NCBI RefSeq assembly: GCF_005938385.1
Contig: NZ_VCRA01000019.1
Location: forward strand, 59,580 to 123,579
DNA length: 64,000 nucleotides
Source: Paenibacillus mesophilus
GTDB taxonomy: Bacteria; Bacillota; Bacilli; Paenibacillales; NBRC-103111
Reading direction: 5' to 3'
The translations under genes were made by a program, and so were the position numbers. Under the pieces are notes generated by a model. The model was not told the origin of the DNA, did not search any database, and saw only the letters and a program-made list of their open reading frames with translations. Positions within the stretch are counted from its first letter, which is position 1; each line of letters begins with the position of its first letter. Positions 26,465 through 35,309 of this stretch are shown here, in pieces.

Positions 26465-27115
26465 TTACAAGTCCACGTTCAGCCACTTCAACTCAATCCC
26501 CTTCATAACCGCCTCCTGGCGGGAGGACACACTCAATTTCTCGAACAAATGGGAGATCACATACTCGACATTGCGCTGGCTCATGAAAAGCCGGTCCGCA
26601 ATGTCTTTATTTTTATGCCCTTGCGCGATCAGCTTCAAGACGGATACTTCTTTATCCGTCAACGTCCGGTTCGCTGTGTCGGCCTTCGATCCCGGGCTGA
26701 GTGAGCGGCTATCTTTGGTTCTAAGCTGCTTGGCTAGATGAAGGGGAAGAACCGTTAATTGCTGCATGGCCAGCTGCAGACTGCCGATAAATTCCGGTTC
26801 GCCCAGCGATTTCTCGATAATGCCGGTTACGCCGATCTCGATCAGTCTGTCGTAATGCTCCGAGATGTCTTCGCCGGTCAAAATGACGATGGTCGCAGCC
26901 GGATGACGCTGCAGGGTCGCTTCCGTCAATTCGAAGCCGTTCATCCCCGGCAGCTTCAGGTCGAACACGAACAGATCGAACGAGGCCCGATCCATCTCGT
27001 TCAACGCTTCCGCTCCGCTTGGCGCGGTTGTCACATGGAAGCCGTGTTTTTCCAATATGATGGCGGTTCCGGCCAAAAATGTCCGGTGATCGTCTACCAA
27101 TAAAATGCGTTTCAC
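26465..27115 (-). CDS. NarL/LuxR-family response regulator
   Basis: 216 aa from a GTG behind GGGAGGA. The receiver domain begins MKRILLVDDH, with the phospho-acceptor Asp52 in FDLKLPG. The C-terminal HTH (LTDKEVSVLKLIAQGHKNKD, then RNVEYVISHLFEKLSVSSRQEA) is of the LuxR/GerE type. It converges on the kinase gene at 24425, with 72 nt between stops; this kinase class signals to exactly this regulator class. Target genes are unknown. Confidence 0.9.
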   Translation of the reverse strand: MKRILLVDDHRTFLAGTAIILEKHGFHVTTAPSGAEALNEMDRASFDLFVFDLKLPGMNGFELTEATLQRHPAATIVILTGEDISEHYDRLIEIGVTGIIEKSLGEPEFIGSLQLAMQQLTVLPLHLAKQLRTKDSRSLSPGSKADTANRTLTDKEVSVLKLIAQGHKNKDIADRLFMSQRNVEYVISHLFEKLSVSSRQEAVMKGIELKWLNVDL

Positions 27116-27322
27116 AACGGATTCCTCCCATAAAGCTCCTTGAGAATGATTTCAGTATACCATGACGGACGAATGGATACACCGCAACTGCAGCGAGCAA
27201 GACCGAAACAAACACCCTTCGGTTCCGAAATTCGATTTGCGCTCGCTTGCCTCATTCTTTCGGTGAGCTTCCTATGAATGCCGTGTTACCGTTGAAGTAT
27301 GAATTCCGGAAGGGGATGCAAA

Positions 27323-28444
27323 ATGGAAAAGCGGTTGGTTTATCTGGATCGGTTGAAAATATTCATGACGGTGCTGGTGGTGCTTCACCACACGGCGATC
27401 ACTTACGGTGGAGCGGGGAGCTGGTTTTATTACGAGCATCCGAACAATGTTGTCGTTACCACACTGCTTACGATGTTTACGGCCGTCAATCAGTCTTTTT
27501 TTATGGGGTTGTTTTTTTTCATTTCCGGTTATGTTACGCCTGCTTCCTATGATCGTCATGGGGGAGGCAGCTTCCTGAAGATACGCCTGACCCGGTTCGG
27601 CATTCCGCTGTTGTTCTACATGCTGGCGATCGCTCCGCTTCTGCAGTATGTTGCCTCCGGATATAACGGTTCTCTGGGCGCCTACCTACAAGAAGAGATA
27701 TTCGCCAATCCGCTTCAAGGTATCCTTACCTTTTCAGTGGGGCCGTTGTGGTATTTAGAGGCGCTGCTGCTGTTTTTTGCCGGGTATGCCGGATTTCGTC
27801 GGCTGGCCGCAGGTAAGTTCCGCAAACGTCTCGCCCTGTCACCGCGATTGATAGCCGGCTATGTCGGATCCGTAGCGGCAGCGAATTTTGCGGTACGTTT
27901 GGCTTTCCCCGTAGGAGAAGATGTATTGAATTTGCAGTTGGCCTACTTCCCGGCTTATATCGGCTTGTTCATGGCCGGTGTTGCGGCTTATCGCGGGCAA
28001 TGGCTGCACCTACTCTCCAAACAGTCGGCGCGGAAATGGAAGCGGGCGGTCTTCGTGCTGATTCTCATGATGGCTGCGGGAATGGCGCTCGGAGGAGCGA
28101 TGGATGGAGATATCTCCGCGTTTATGGGAGGCATGAGCTGGCAATCGGCTTTCTATTCCATCATTGATCCGCTATTGGGTCTGGGGATTTCCTATGTGCT
28201 GTTGGTATGGTTTCGCGATCGCTGGAACGGCTCGGCTACCAAGTCTACCGAATGGCTGTCCGCCAACGCCTTCCTTGTATATATCCTTCATGCGTTGTTC
28301 GTTACCTACGTGGCTTTTGCGCTGCGTGGGCTGGACTGGAACCCGATGTTGAAATTCGTATTGGTCGGTTGTGCCGCCGTCCTTCTTTGCTACACGGCAG
28401 CAGCTTTCATTCGCCGCATCCCCGGCGTCAAGAAGGTGGTATGA
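27323..28444 (+). CDS. Acyltransferase 3 family membrane protein
   Basis: 373 aa from the ATG at 27323 (GGAAGGGG upstream). The start RLVYLDRLKIFMTVLVVLHH carries the histidine of acyltransferase family 3, which O-acylates sugars or envelope polymers. About ten membrane helices follow. The substrate is unknown. It is upstream of the eCIS-motif protein on the same strand, with 112 nt between them, so a functional link is only a possibility. Confidence 0.85.
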   Translation: MEKRLVYLDRLKIFMTVLVVLHHTAITYGGAGSWFYYEHPNNVVVTTLLTMFTAVNQSFFMGLFFFISGYVTPASYDRHGGGSFLKIRLTRFGIPLLFYMLAIAPLLQYVASGYNGSLGAYLQEEIFANPLQGILTFSVGPLWYLEALLLFFAGYAGFRRLAAGKFRKRLALSPRLIAGYVGSVAAANFAVRLAFPVGEDVLNLQLAYFPAYIGLFMAGVAAYRGQWLHLLSKQSARKWKRAVFVLILMMAAGMALGGAMDGDISAFMGGMSWQSAFYSIIDPLLGLGISYVLLVWFRDRWNGSATKSTEWLSANAFLVYILHALFVTYVAFALRGLDWNPMLKFVLVGCAAVLLCYTAAAFIRRIPGVKKVV

Positions 28445-28556
28445 ATCGAGAAGAACCGACGGATTCTCGTTCTCGCGGCTCATGCCGATCACTTGTGTGA
28501 TATGGTAATTTAAGGATAATGGCAGGTCCATTCAAGGAATAGGGAGGGGGCGAGCG

Positions 28557-31013
28557 ATGGGTAAGGAAAAAGCTGTCGAAAGAGTCGCAGCTACCGGGAT
28601 AGGCGAACATGAGCGACAGTCGCGTTCTCCGGAACGGAACGGCGGGCAGAAGGGAAATCATCTGAAGTACCCTTCCGCTTACGCGTACGGGACGGGAGCC
28701 TATCCGCATTTATCCGGCCTCGGCATCCTGCAGTTGCAGCGAACGGTCGGAAACCGCGCTGTCGGCATGATGCTGCAGCGTGGACGGAGCGCGAGACCGG
28801 AGAAACCGGCGCCGCGCGGGAATCGATCATTCATCCAGCGAATGATCGACTCGGACGTCCCGGCTACGACGGATTGGGGAGCGTTGGAGAAGTACGTGTT
28901 CCGGACGCTGATCAACCCGCGCAAGCAAACGTTCGAACAGTCGGTCGTCGAACATATCGAGACGAGAGCAGCCGGATACGCCGAAATATCATCGGCGTGG
29001 GAGCAGGTCAAGACGGGCTTGAAGAGCAAGACTGATATCGGGGAGGTGGCCTCCAAGCTGACGGATATCCGGACGCGCATAAACGACGTCAAGTCGTTGG
29101 TGCCGGACCACCCGAACAAACGCGGCATCGACGCGTCCCAGGAATTGTACGAGACGATTCCGCAGAGCGAGAACAGCAAGACGGTTGCGGCGACAATCCG
29201 CCAGGCGCTGCTGAACGATTTTACAGCCAATGTGCAGTATAAAATCATCCGGCCTAAGTCCGGTCCTGCCAAAGTGGTGCCCGATCGATACGGCGGCGCC
29301 CCGATCGTCGGCAAATGGAGCGAGTCGTTCATGTTAGGCGTTCTCGTCTTGCCGAATGGAGATATCCATGTAAGCCACAGCGGTTTCATGGGTCCGACAC
29401 AAAATCAGGCGTTCGTGCAAATCGTCCAAACGAACCACGGTACTCCGGTGACGCACGATACGTCGACGGATCACGACGATTTGACCCGGACGTTTACTGC
29501 CATTCTACAGCGCGAAATACCTAAGCACGCCCACCACAAAACCGTAAAGGACAAAGGCCGGGACAAGGTGCAGCACGATCATCCGACCTCCCGGGCAAAG
29601 CTGGAATCGGGCAATCCAGTCGGTACATGCGCTGCTCCTCAAGCCCTTCACGACTTTAACGATCCGAACTTGTCCGATTTTCCGGCCGAGCTGACCGGGA
29701 ATTCGGTTATGGGCATGACCGAGGTGTTAGTACGTTACGAGACGAAAATCAATGTCAGGATGACAAAAGGACCGGACAAAAAATATTGGGGCAACGTAAA
29801 CCCGGTTCAAGTACTCGATGCAAACGACGCTCCCCAGTCGTACAGCGGCAGCCAAGACGTCGTCTCGTGCCTGACTTGCCAGTTCCAGCTGCGCGAGACG
29901 CTGAAGCGGATCGTCGATCGGAGACGCAACGTATTGAACAAGGAAACGATCGAGAAGCTCGAGAAGGCGTCCGGACGGTACGGCTTGCTGGAAACGGCCG
30001 AGCAGCTGATCGAGGATTTGGCGAACGGAGGCAAGCGGGACACCTTTGTGAACACGTTCGGGCCCGGAGTCGGCAAGGACGACTCGGAAGATACCGGCTC
30101 GGAGACGGCGGAGCTGCGCGGCGCAGCCGATGCATACAAGAAGGCGATCGAGGGGTTGGCCAAGCAGCAGACGATGCAGCCGGAGCATATCGAGTGGGAT
30201 CGAGGGAGCGAGCCGAACCGGGCGGCGACCGATTTCAAAGATTTAACAGGCAAGGAGAAAAGCGTCCGCCGGGAGCAAGCCAAGCTCGCACTCGGGAGAC
30301 GGAAGTTGGTCGGCAAGCAATTGGACGGCGACAAGTACGCGGATGCCATGGAGTCGAGGCGTAAGGAACTTGAGGAAGCGTCGGACAAAATCCGCGAGAA
30401 GAAGAACGCGCCTCCCGAGCTGATGGATACCATAACCGAAGCGGAACGGGCGGAGCAGGCGTTGGCGGAGCTTCGCGTGCAGCGCATCCTCGGAATCGGG
30501 AATACGGACGTTCTGGCCGGACAAATCCAGGAATGTCTCGACCAATTCTCCAATGCGGCGAAGAAGCTGATTAAATTGTCCCGCGAGGAGGCGGGTGAGG
30601 CTGAGCGATTGAACGCGGAGCTGGCCGGGATTGCAAAGAAGCTGCGGCTGCTCGTGCAGAAAGTGCCGGACCGGCGCGAGGTGTACGCTCCAATCAAAGA
30701 AGAGCGAGCGCGGAAGGCGGAGGACGAAGCGATAAAAGCGAGCGGTGCGCGAGACGCGAAAAGCGACTCGAGCGCCTTGGAAGCGGAACGGCAGGAGTTT
30801 AATCTGCGCAAAGGGGCCGAGGACAATGCCGGCCAAGCCAGGGAGAAGCGGGAGAAAAAGGCTCTTGAGGAAGCGAAACGATTGGAGTCGCTCGCAGGCG
30901 ATATTGCCCGGATGTATGACATGTCGCTTGGAGCCGCGATCGTCTATCTGGCTTCGCGGATGCAGGCGGTGCCCGACGATAGCCCCAATCCGATGGAGCA
31001 CGCATATTCGTAG
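28557..31013 (+). CDS. Large protein with eCIS/DUF4157-type leader motif and deaminase-like cysteines
   Basis: 818 aa, starting 6 nt after AGGGAGGGGG. There is no signal peptide. Residues 58-75 (LQLQRTVGNRAVGMMLQR) match the 'LQRxxGNrAvxxLLqR' motif that precedes the effector part of many proteins exported by contractile injection systems. Residues about 225-450 look like a nucleic-acid deaminase fold: GVLVLPNGDIHVSHSG, GTCAAPQAL (Cys358) and VSCLTCQ (Cys438, Cys441), which are the three zinc ligands of the YwqJ-like group. The catalytic glutamate expected after Cys-Ala is Ala360. Residues 460-818 are charged, helical and coiled-coil rich. No injection-system genes or obvious immunity gene lie within the window. 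Confidence 0.55.
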   Translation: MGKEKAVERVAATGIGEHERQSRSPERNGGQKGNHLKYPSAYAYGTGAYPHLSGLGILQLQRTVGNRAVGMMLQRGRSARPEKPAPRGNRSFIQRMIDSDVPATTDWGALEKYVFRTLINPRKQTFEQSVVEHIETRAAGYAEISSAWEQVKTGLKSKTDIGEVASKLTDIRTRINDVKSLVPDHPNKRGIDASQELYETIPQSENSKTVAATIRQALLNDFTANVQYKIIRPKSGPAKVVPDRYGGAPIVGKWSESFMLGVLVLPNGDIHVSHSGFMGPTQNQAFVQIVQTNHGTPVTHDTSTDHDDLTRTFTAILQREIPKHAHHKTVKDKGRDKVQHDHPTSRAKLESGNPVGTCAAPQALHDFNDPNLSDFPAELTGNSVMGMTEVLVRYETKINVRMTKGPDKKYWGNVNPVQVLDANDAPQSYSGSQDVVSCLTCQFQLRETLKRIVDRRRNVLNKETIEKLEKASGRYGLLETAEQLIEDLANGGKRDTFVNTFGPGVGKDDSEDTGSETAELRGAADAYKKAIEGLAKQQTMQPEHIEWDRGSEPNRAATDFKDLTGKEKSVRREQAKLALGRRKLVGKQLDGDKYADAMESRRKELEEASDKIREKKNAPPELMDTITEAERAEQALAELRVQRILGIGNTDVLAGQIQECLDQFSNAAKKLIKLSREEAGEAERLNAELAGIAKKLRLLVQKVPDRREVYAPIKEERARKAEDEAIKASGARDAKSDSSALEAERQEFNLRKGAEDNAGQAREKREKKALEEAKRLESLAGDIARMYDMSLGAAIVYLASRMQAVPDDSPNPMEHAYS

Positions 31014-31100
31014 GGCTGGTCACTGCCAGTCCTGTCGGTCGATGCGGTGGTCCAGAGCCGTTGTTGAATTGTAGGATGAGAAGAATAGGGTCCCATTTAT

Positions 31101-31123
31101 CGCCGCGTATATCGCGGCTTTTT
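31101..31123 (+). terminator. Rho-independent terminator
   Basis: GCCGCG-TATAT-CGCGGC followed by six T, 87 nt after the eCIS-motif gene. Confidence 0.85.
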
Positions 31124-31254
31124 TGCATTCCAATGTATGGACCGGTAAAAGAATAACAACCGCTGGTTGAATGCAGATCAACTTTGCTTACGTTGCGTAT
31201 ATCGGGCCTGTGTGCAATGATGGATTCATCACATACGGAAGCGGTGGGATCGTA

Positions 31255-32487
31255 GTGGCGGAAGAGATCAAGTTTCAGGAACGAATAAAAGAGCTTCGAT
31301 CCGAGCGGAACATGACCCAACAACAGTTGGGAGATTTGCTCGGAGTTACGGGCCAAGCCGTATCCAAATGGGAGACCGGGCTCGCAACTCCGGATATTAT
31401 GCTTCTGCCCAAGGTTGCGAAACTGTTCGGTTGTACCATTGATTCGCTGTTCTTCGGCAGTGATGGCACCGGATCAGATGACTGCAAAACTATGACGAGA
31501 TTGGATCTTGCAGAAACGAAGATCGAAAACTCCAACTTAAGAGGCGTCGTCATGCGCGATGTCGTAATGGACGGCGCCGAAATATTCGACAGCCGTCTGA
31601 ACGGTATGCGGATTCATCACGGCGGCATGGCCAACTTGTCGATGCGGCATCTTGATCTGGATGGGCTGTCAATCGGTTTCAGCCAGATGAACGGAGCCAT
31701 CATCCATGATCTCGGCGGGCATACGATACCGATCCGATTCGCAGAGAATGATTTCAAAGGAAGTACAATCGATCGCTGCGACCTGGCTTATGCCGAGCTG
31801 ACGAATTGCAATCTATCGGGGCTGCGCATCATAGGCTCCACGCTAAGAGACAGTTGGCTGCTGCAGCCTGATACATACGATCCGTTGCATATGGAGGATG
31901 TAGATTTACACGACAGCTTGATCACCGGAAGTAATTTATCGGGCTTGCGCATCGTAGACTGCGAAATCGATGGGATGACGATAAACGGGGTTTCGGTGAA
32001 ACAGCTGATCGATGACAAAATTCAAGAGGATAAGCGGCGAATCTCAATGGTCACCGTGAGAAAAGCAAATGAAACCGACCTCGTACAGGTAGCCAAGCTA
32101 TCCGAATTGTGGGTCTCCGAAAATATCACCTACGGTTTGGGGGCTAATAGCGAACAACTCCTGAGAACATACATCGGCGATTACTTTTGGGTGGCCGAGG
32201 CCGACTCGCAGGTTATAGGTTATATAACGGGAACTGTTCACGTAAGCAATGGATTGGCTGTTATAGAAAAAGGGGAGCATTACCTTGAAGTGGATGAGGT
32301 CTACGTTCATCCCGCATATCGGAATGAAAACATTGGCCATATGCTGGTGGACCGGCTTCTTCAAACAGCGGAAGAAAATCGTATAACTCGTTCAATCGTT
32401 TATTCCGCAACTAAACAATGGCAAAACATAATTGGTTTTTATGAGAAGCACGGCTTTACAATGTGGTTTGTTCAAATGTACCGTTAA
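31255..32487 (+). CDS. XRE regulator - pentapeptide-like repeat - GNAT acetyltransferase fusion
   Basis: 410 aa from the GTG at 31255 (GGTGGG upstream); an ATG at 31171 is a longer, less likely start. Residues about 7-60 form an XRE helix-turn-helix (RNMTQQQLGDLLGVTGQAVS). Residues about 75-250 are a run of degenerate pentapeptide repeats (NLRGVVMRDVVMDGAEIFDS, CDLAYAELTNCNLSGLRI), predicted to fold as a right-handed quadrilateral helix. From about residue 262 a full GNAT domain follows, with acetyl-CoA loop YRNENIGHML. The frame is uninterrupted. XRE plus pentapeptide proteins occur in Bacillales; adding a GNAT is unusual. Confidence 0.85.
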   Translation: MAEEIKFQERIKELRSERNMTQQQLGDLLGVTGQAVSKWETGLATPDIMLLPKVAKLFGCTIDSLFFGSDGTGSDDCKTMTRLDLAETKIENSNLRGVVMRDVVMDGAEIFDSRLNGMRIHHGGMANLSMRHLDLDGLSIGFSQMNGAIIHDLGGHTIPIRFAENDFKGSTIDRCDLAYAELTNCNLSGLRIIGSTLRDSWLLQPDTYDPLHMEDVDLHDSLITGSNLSGLRIVDCEIDGMTINGVSVKQLIDDKIQEDKRRISMVTVRKANETDLVQVAKLSELWVSENITYGLGANSEQLLRTYIGDYFWVAEADSQVIGYITGTVHVSNGLAVIEKGEHYLEVDEVYVHPAYRNENIGHMLVDRLLQTAEENRITRSIVYSATKQWQNIIGFYEKHGFTMWFVQMYR

Positions 32488-32489
32488 AA

Positions 32490-32518
32490 AAAGTACCGGG
32501 CTTGAAGCCCGGTACTTT
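32490..32518. terminator. Perfect bidirectional terminator
   Basis: AAAGTACCGGGC (32490-32501) and GCCCGGTACTTT (32507-32518) with a 5-nt loop, between two convergent genes. Confidence 0.9.
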
Positions 32519-32543
32519 ATCAAACAGGAAAAGCCGTTTGTTT

Positions 32544-33155
32544 TTATTGGGGACAGCCATAAGGGGGTTTAGGCAAGCCTAAACGGTCCAGGTTGCCGCA
32601 TACCGTACTTTGCCAGTAGGCCACCTGATCATCCAGCGATTTCGCGGAATGCTGTTGAATGATTTCGATGTAGGCTGTAGCTGCCGCGACTTGCGGATCG
32701 AAGGACCAGGACCAGTAATCCGTCCGATCATATCTTCCGATCCATTGTCCGTCTACGCCAAATTTTTGTTGATCGGTTACGCCGATGACGGCTCCGTCCG
32801 CTGATCTCAGCAAAAGGAAAACTCCGCCGGTAAATCCGGTTAATTTGACGTTGTTCTTCGTTCGGGTCACGACGTCAAGCTGGCCGGCCAATGCTCCCGA
32901 GCGCTGAAGCGTGGCCCTTGTGTACATGTAACGCCCGCCATTGGAGCTTTGCCATTCAGCTTCTACAGTTAAAGAAGGAATGGTCTGGACTGAGGATGAA
33001 GATGAATAGCTCCCGCCTGTGCTTCCCCCTGATCCTCCGTCATAACCTCCGATCGGATCTTCCGACATCCGCGCAGAGACCGAAGAAGTAGCAGCAAACA
33101 GGGTAAAAGCGGCAAGCATAAACGTTAACAATTTACCTTTCCAAGTTTTCATCAT
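32544..33155 (-). CDS. Secreted protein of unknown function
   Basis: 203 aa with a classical signal peptide (KGKLLTFMLAAFTLFAATSS, cleavage near VSA-R). A low-complexity Gly/Ser stretch follows (GGYDGGSGGSTGGSYSSSSS, residues about 36-56), then a beta-rich domain of about 130 residues. The only cysteines are the pair in the tail (STVCGNLDRLGLPKPPYGCPQ, split around NLDR), which could form one disulfide. No family is recognised. It has the look of a surface or spore-associated protein. Confidence 0.7.
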   Translation of the reverse strand: MMKTWKGKLLTFMLAAFTLFAATSSVSARMSEDPIGGYDGGSGGSTGGSYSSSSSVQTIPSLTVEAEWQSSNGGRYMYTRATLQRSGALAGQLDVVTRTKNNVKLTGFTGGVFLLLRSADGAVIGVTDQQKFGVDGQWIGRYDRTDYWSWSFDPQVAAATAYIEIIQQHSAKSLDDQVAYWQSTVCGNLDRLGLPKPPYGCPQ

Positions 33156-33281
33156 TAAGCCCTCCGAATCAATGTTTTATTGTGGTTGCAACCCTCCATC
33201 ATTATGGAATACATATTGACTTCCAAAAAGTACTAATTTTTTCTAGTACCGGTAGTGTCGTGTGCGCTATAGCTGAACGTC

Positions 33282-33336
33282 AATGCCAAAAAGACTGTTC
33301 CCGCTTGTAATAAACGGGAGCAGTCTTTTTGGCATT
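33282..33336. repeat. 22-bp-stem inverted repeat
   Basis: Arms 33282-33303 and 33315-33336 pair at 21 of 22 positions, the exception being a possible G-U. The loop is 11 nt, and the arms include AAAAAGACTG/CAGTCTTTTT. It has the form of a bidirectional terminator but lies between divergent genes, where none is needed. Confidence 0.7.
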
Positions 33337-33401
33337 GGCGAATTAAGCGGAAGATCGTCGTCCGGTATGGCAGAAGATACGGGACCCGATTTGCCGGTAT
33401 T

Positions 33402-33430
33402 TTGATCTCAGCTATTAAAAAGCTTATAAT
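33402..33430 (+). promoter_or_regulatory. Promoter upstream of malate:quinone oxidoreductase
   Basis: TTGATC at 33402-33407, a 17-bp spacer and a perfect TATAAT at 33425-33430. It implies a 5' leader of roughly 165 nt. Confidence 0.65.
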
Positions 33431-33603
33431 ATCATAGAATAAGGAAATAAGTATATTAATCTTTAAATAATAGTGATAAACTAGATAGGGTTAATATTGA
33501 TTCAGCATAGTTGCGAGACTAGATCGCGCCCTGGCTTGCTGTAGCGCCTAAGCAGGAGCGCCTACATTTGGTCTGCAAATCTTAGGGTATAAGGACGGTT
33601 AAC

Positions 33604-35124
33604 ATGAGCAACAGACAAACAAAATCAGACGTTATCTTAATTGGTGCCGGAATTATGAGTGCGACTTTAGGGTCACTGCTGAAGGAATTAGTACCGGACT
33701 GGGAAATTACAGTGGTTGAGAGGCTTGCAAGCGCCGGAGAAGAAAGTTCTAACGAATGGAATAATGCAGGAACGGGGCATGCTTCCCTGTGTGAGCTCAA
33801 CTACACCGTCGAAAAACCTGACGGATCCATAGATATTAGCAAAGCTATCAAAGTTAATGAAGAGTATCAGGTGTCGAAGCAGTTTTGGTCATATCTCGTA
33901 AACAGCAATCTGATACGCAACCCGAGGGACTTTATCTCGCCGGTACCTCATATGAGTTATGTACAAGGGGAACAGGATGTAACGTTTTTAAGAAAACGGT
34001 TCGAAGCCATGTCCAGCAACCCTCTGTTTCAAGGGATGGAATATTCCGATGATCCGGGAAAACTGGCGGAATGGATTCCGCTCATGATGAAAGACCGGAC
34101 TATAAATAAACCTATAGCGGCAACAAGAATCGATTCCGGCACGGATGTCAACTTTGGCGCTTTAACGCGCATATTGTTTGCTCATTTAAAGAGTAAAAGC
34201 GTCGATATCAAATTCAAACATAATGTCGATGACATTAAACGGACCGGCGACGGCTATTGGGAATTGAAAGTCCGGAACGTCGATACCGGTACCGTCGAAC
34301 GCCATACCGCCAAATTCGTCTTTATCGGCGGCGGGGGTGGAAGTCTGCATTTGCTGCAAAAATCCGGTATTCCCGAAGGAAAAGGAATCGGAGGATTTCC
34401 GGTAAGCGGACTATTTATGGTGTGTCAGAACCCGGAGATAGTAGCACAGCATTATGCAAAAGTATACGGTAAAGCTTCGGTCGGCGCTCCGCCAATGTCT
34501 GTCCCGCATCTTGACACAAGGGTGATCGACAAGAAAAGATCGTTGTTCTTCGGACCGTTTGCCGGCTTCTCGCCGAAGTTTCTAAAATCCGGTTCCATGA
34601 TGGATTTACTAACTTCCGTCAAAGCGCATAATCTCGTAACCATGATGGCGGCAGGCGTAAAAAACGTTTCATTGACAACCTACCTGATCAAGCAAGTGAT
34701 GTTGTCGAAAGAACAGCGTATGGAAGCTTTAAGGGAATTTGTCCCGAACGCCAAAAGCGAGGATTGGGATTTGCTGGTAGCGGGCCAGCGTGTTCAAATT
34801 ATCAAAGATACCGCCGCCGGCAAAGGAACGCTTCAATTCGGCACGGAAGTTATCAGTGCAGCCGACGGTTCGATAGCAGCATTGCTCGGCGCTTCGCCGG
34901 GCGCCTCTACTGCCGTTTCCGTCATGCTTGAGGTAATCCAAAAATGCTTCCCGCAGCACATGAAAGCGTGGGAGCCGAAAATTATAGAAATGATTCCTTC
35001 CTACGGCTTGTCGCTGTTGAAAAACCCGGACCTGGTCCAAGAAATTCATACTTCAACTGCGCGGACGCTCGGTCTGAGCGAAGACTTGCCGCCGTTACAA
35101 ATCGCGCGCCAAACCGTATCCTGA
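33604..35124 (+). CDS. mqo: Malate:quinone oxidoreductase
   Basis: 506 aa, the normal length for the family. It oxidises malate to oxaloacetate at the membrane and passes electrons to the quinone pool, in place of or beside NAD-dependent malate dehydrogenase. The FAD-binding start DVILIGAGIMSATLGSLLKE is followed by EWNNAGTGHASLCELNYT, a near-invariant Mqo block. FFGPFAGFSPKFLKSGS and the C-terminal LLGASPGAST also fit. No membrane helix is needed for this peripheral enzyme. A perfect terminator follows. Confidence 0.95.
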   Translation: MSNRQTKSDVILIGAGIMSATLGSLLKELVPDWEITVVERLASAGEESSNEWNNAGTGHASLCELNYTVEKPDGSIDISKAIKVNEEYQVSKQFWSYLVNSNLIRNPRDFISPVPHMSYVQGEQDVTFLRKRFEAMSSNPLFQGMEYSDDPGKLAEWIPLMMKDRTINKPIAATRIDSGTDVNFGALTRILFAHLKSKSVDIKFKHNVDDIKRTGDGYWELKVRNVDTGTVERHTAKFVFIGGGGGSLHLLQKSGIPEGKGIGGFPVSGLFMVCQNPEIVAQHYAKVYGKASVGAPPMSVPHLDTRVIDKKRSLFFGPFAGFSPKFLKSGSMMDLLTSVKAHNLVTMMAAGVKNVSLTTYLIKQVMLSKEQRMEALREFVPNAKSEDWDLLVAGQRVQIIKDTAAGKGTLQFGTEVISAADGSIAALLGASPGASTAVSVMLEVIQKCFPQHMKAWEPKIIEMIPSYGLSLLKNPDLVQEIHTSTARTLGLSEDLPPLQIARQTVS

Positions 35125-35143
35125 CAATCGAAGGTTACATCCG

Positions 35144-35173
35144 ACATCGCCACATCGCTGGCGATGTTTTTTT
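35144..35173 (+). terminator. Rho-independent terminator of mqo
   Basis: ACATCGCC (35144-35151) and GGCGATGT (35160-35167) followed by seven T. Confidence 0.85.
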
Positions 35174-35309
35174 GTATACTGCAAGCTTCGCGTAATTGGA
35201 GACGATCGAATTGTCATGCAAGCAGCGAACCATAGACTAGGCTCATGCATACTTTGAAAAGTAATAATTATTAGTTCATTATTCTTTTTTATCATGGAGG
35301 GAAAACTAT

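Larger units (their letters stand above)
33156..33603. other. 448-nt divergent intergenic region
   Basis: This gene-free stretch separates the secreted protein (leftward) from malate:quinone oxidoreductase (rightward). It holds a long hairpin at 33282-33336 and a promoter at 33402-33430. The rest, up to the mqo ribosome binding site, is AT-rich with no open frame. Confidence 0.6.

Noticed and set aside
29807..30922. A 371-codon leftward frame
   Set aside because: It is antisense to the eCIS-motif gene, extremely serine/arginine-rich and without motifs; the helical, charged sense strand explains it.
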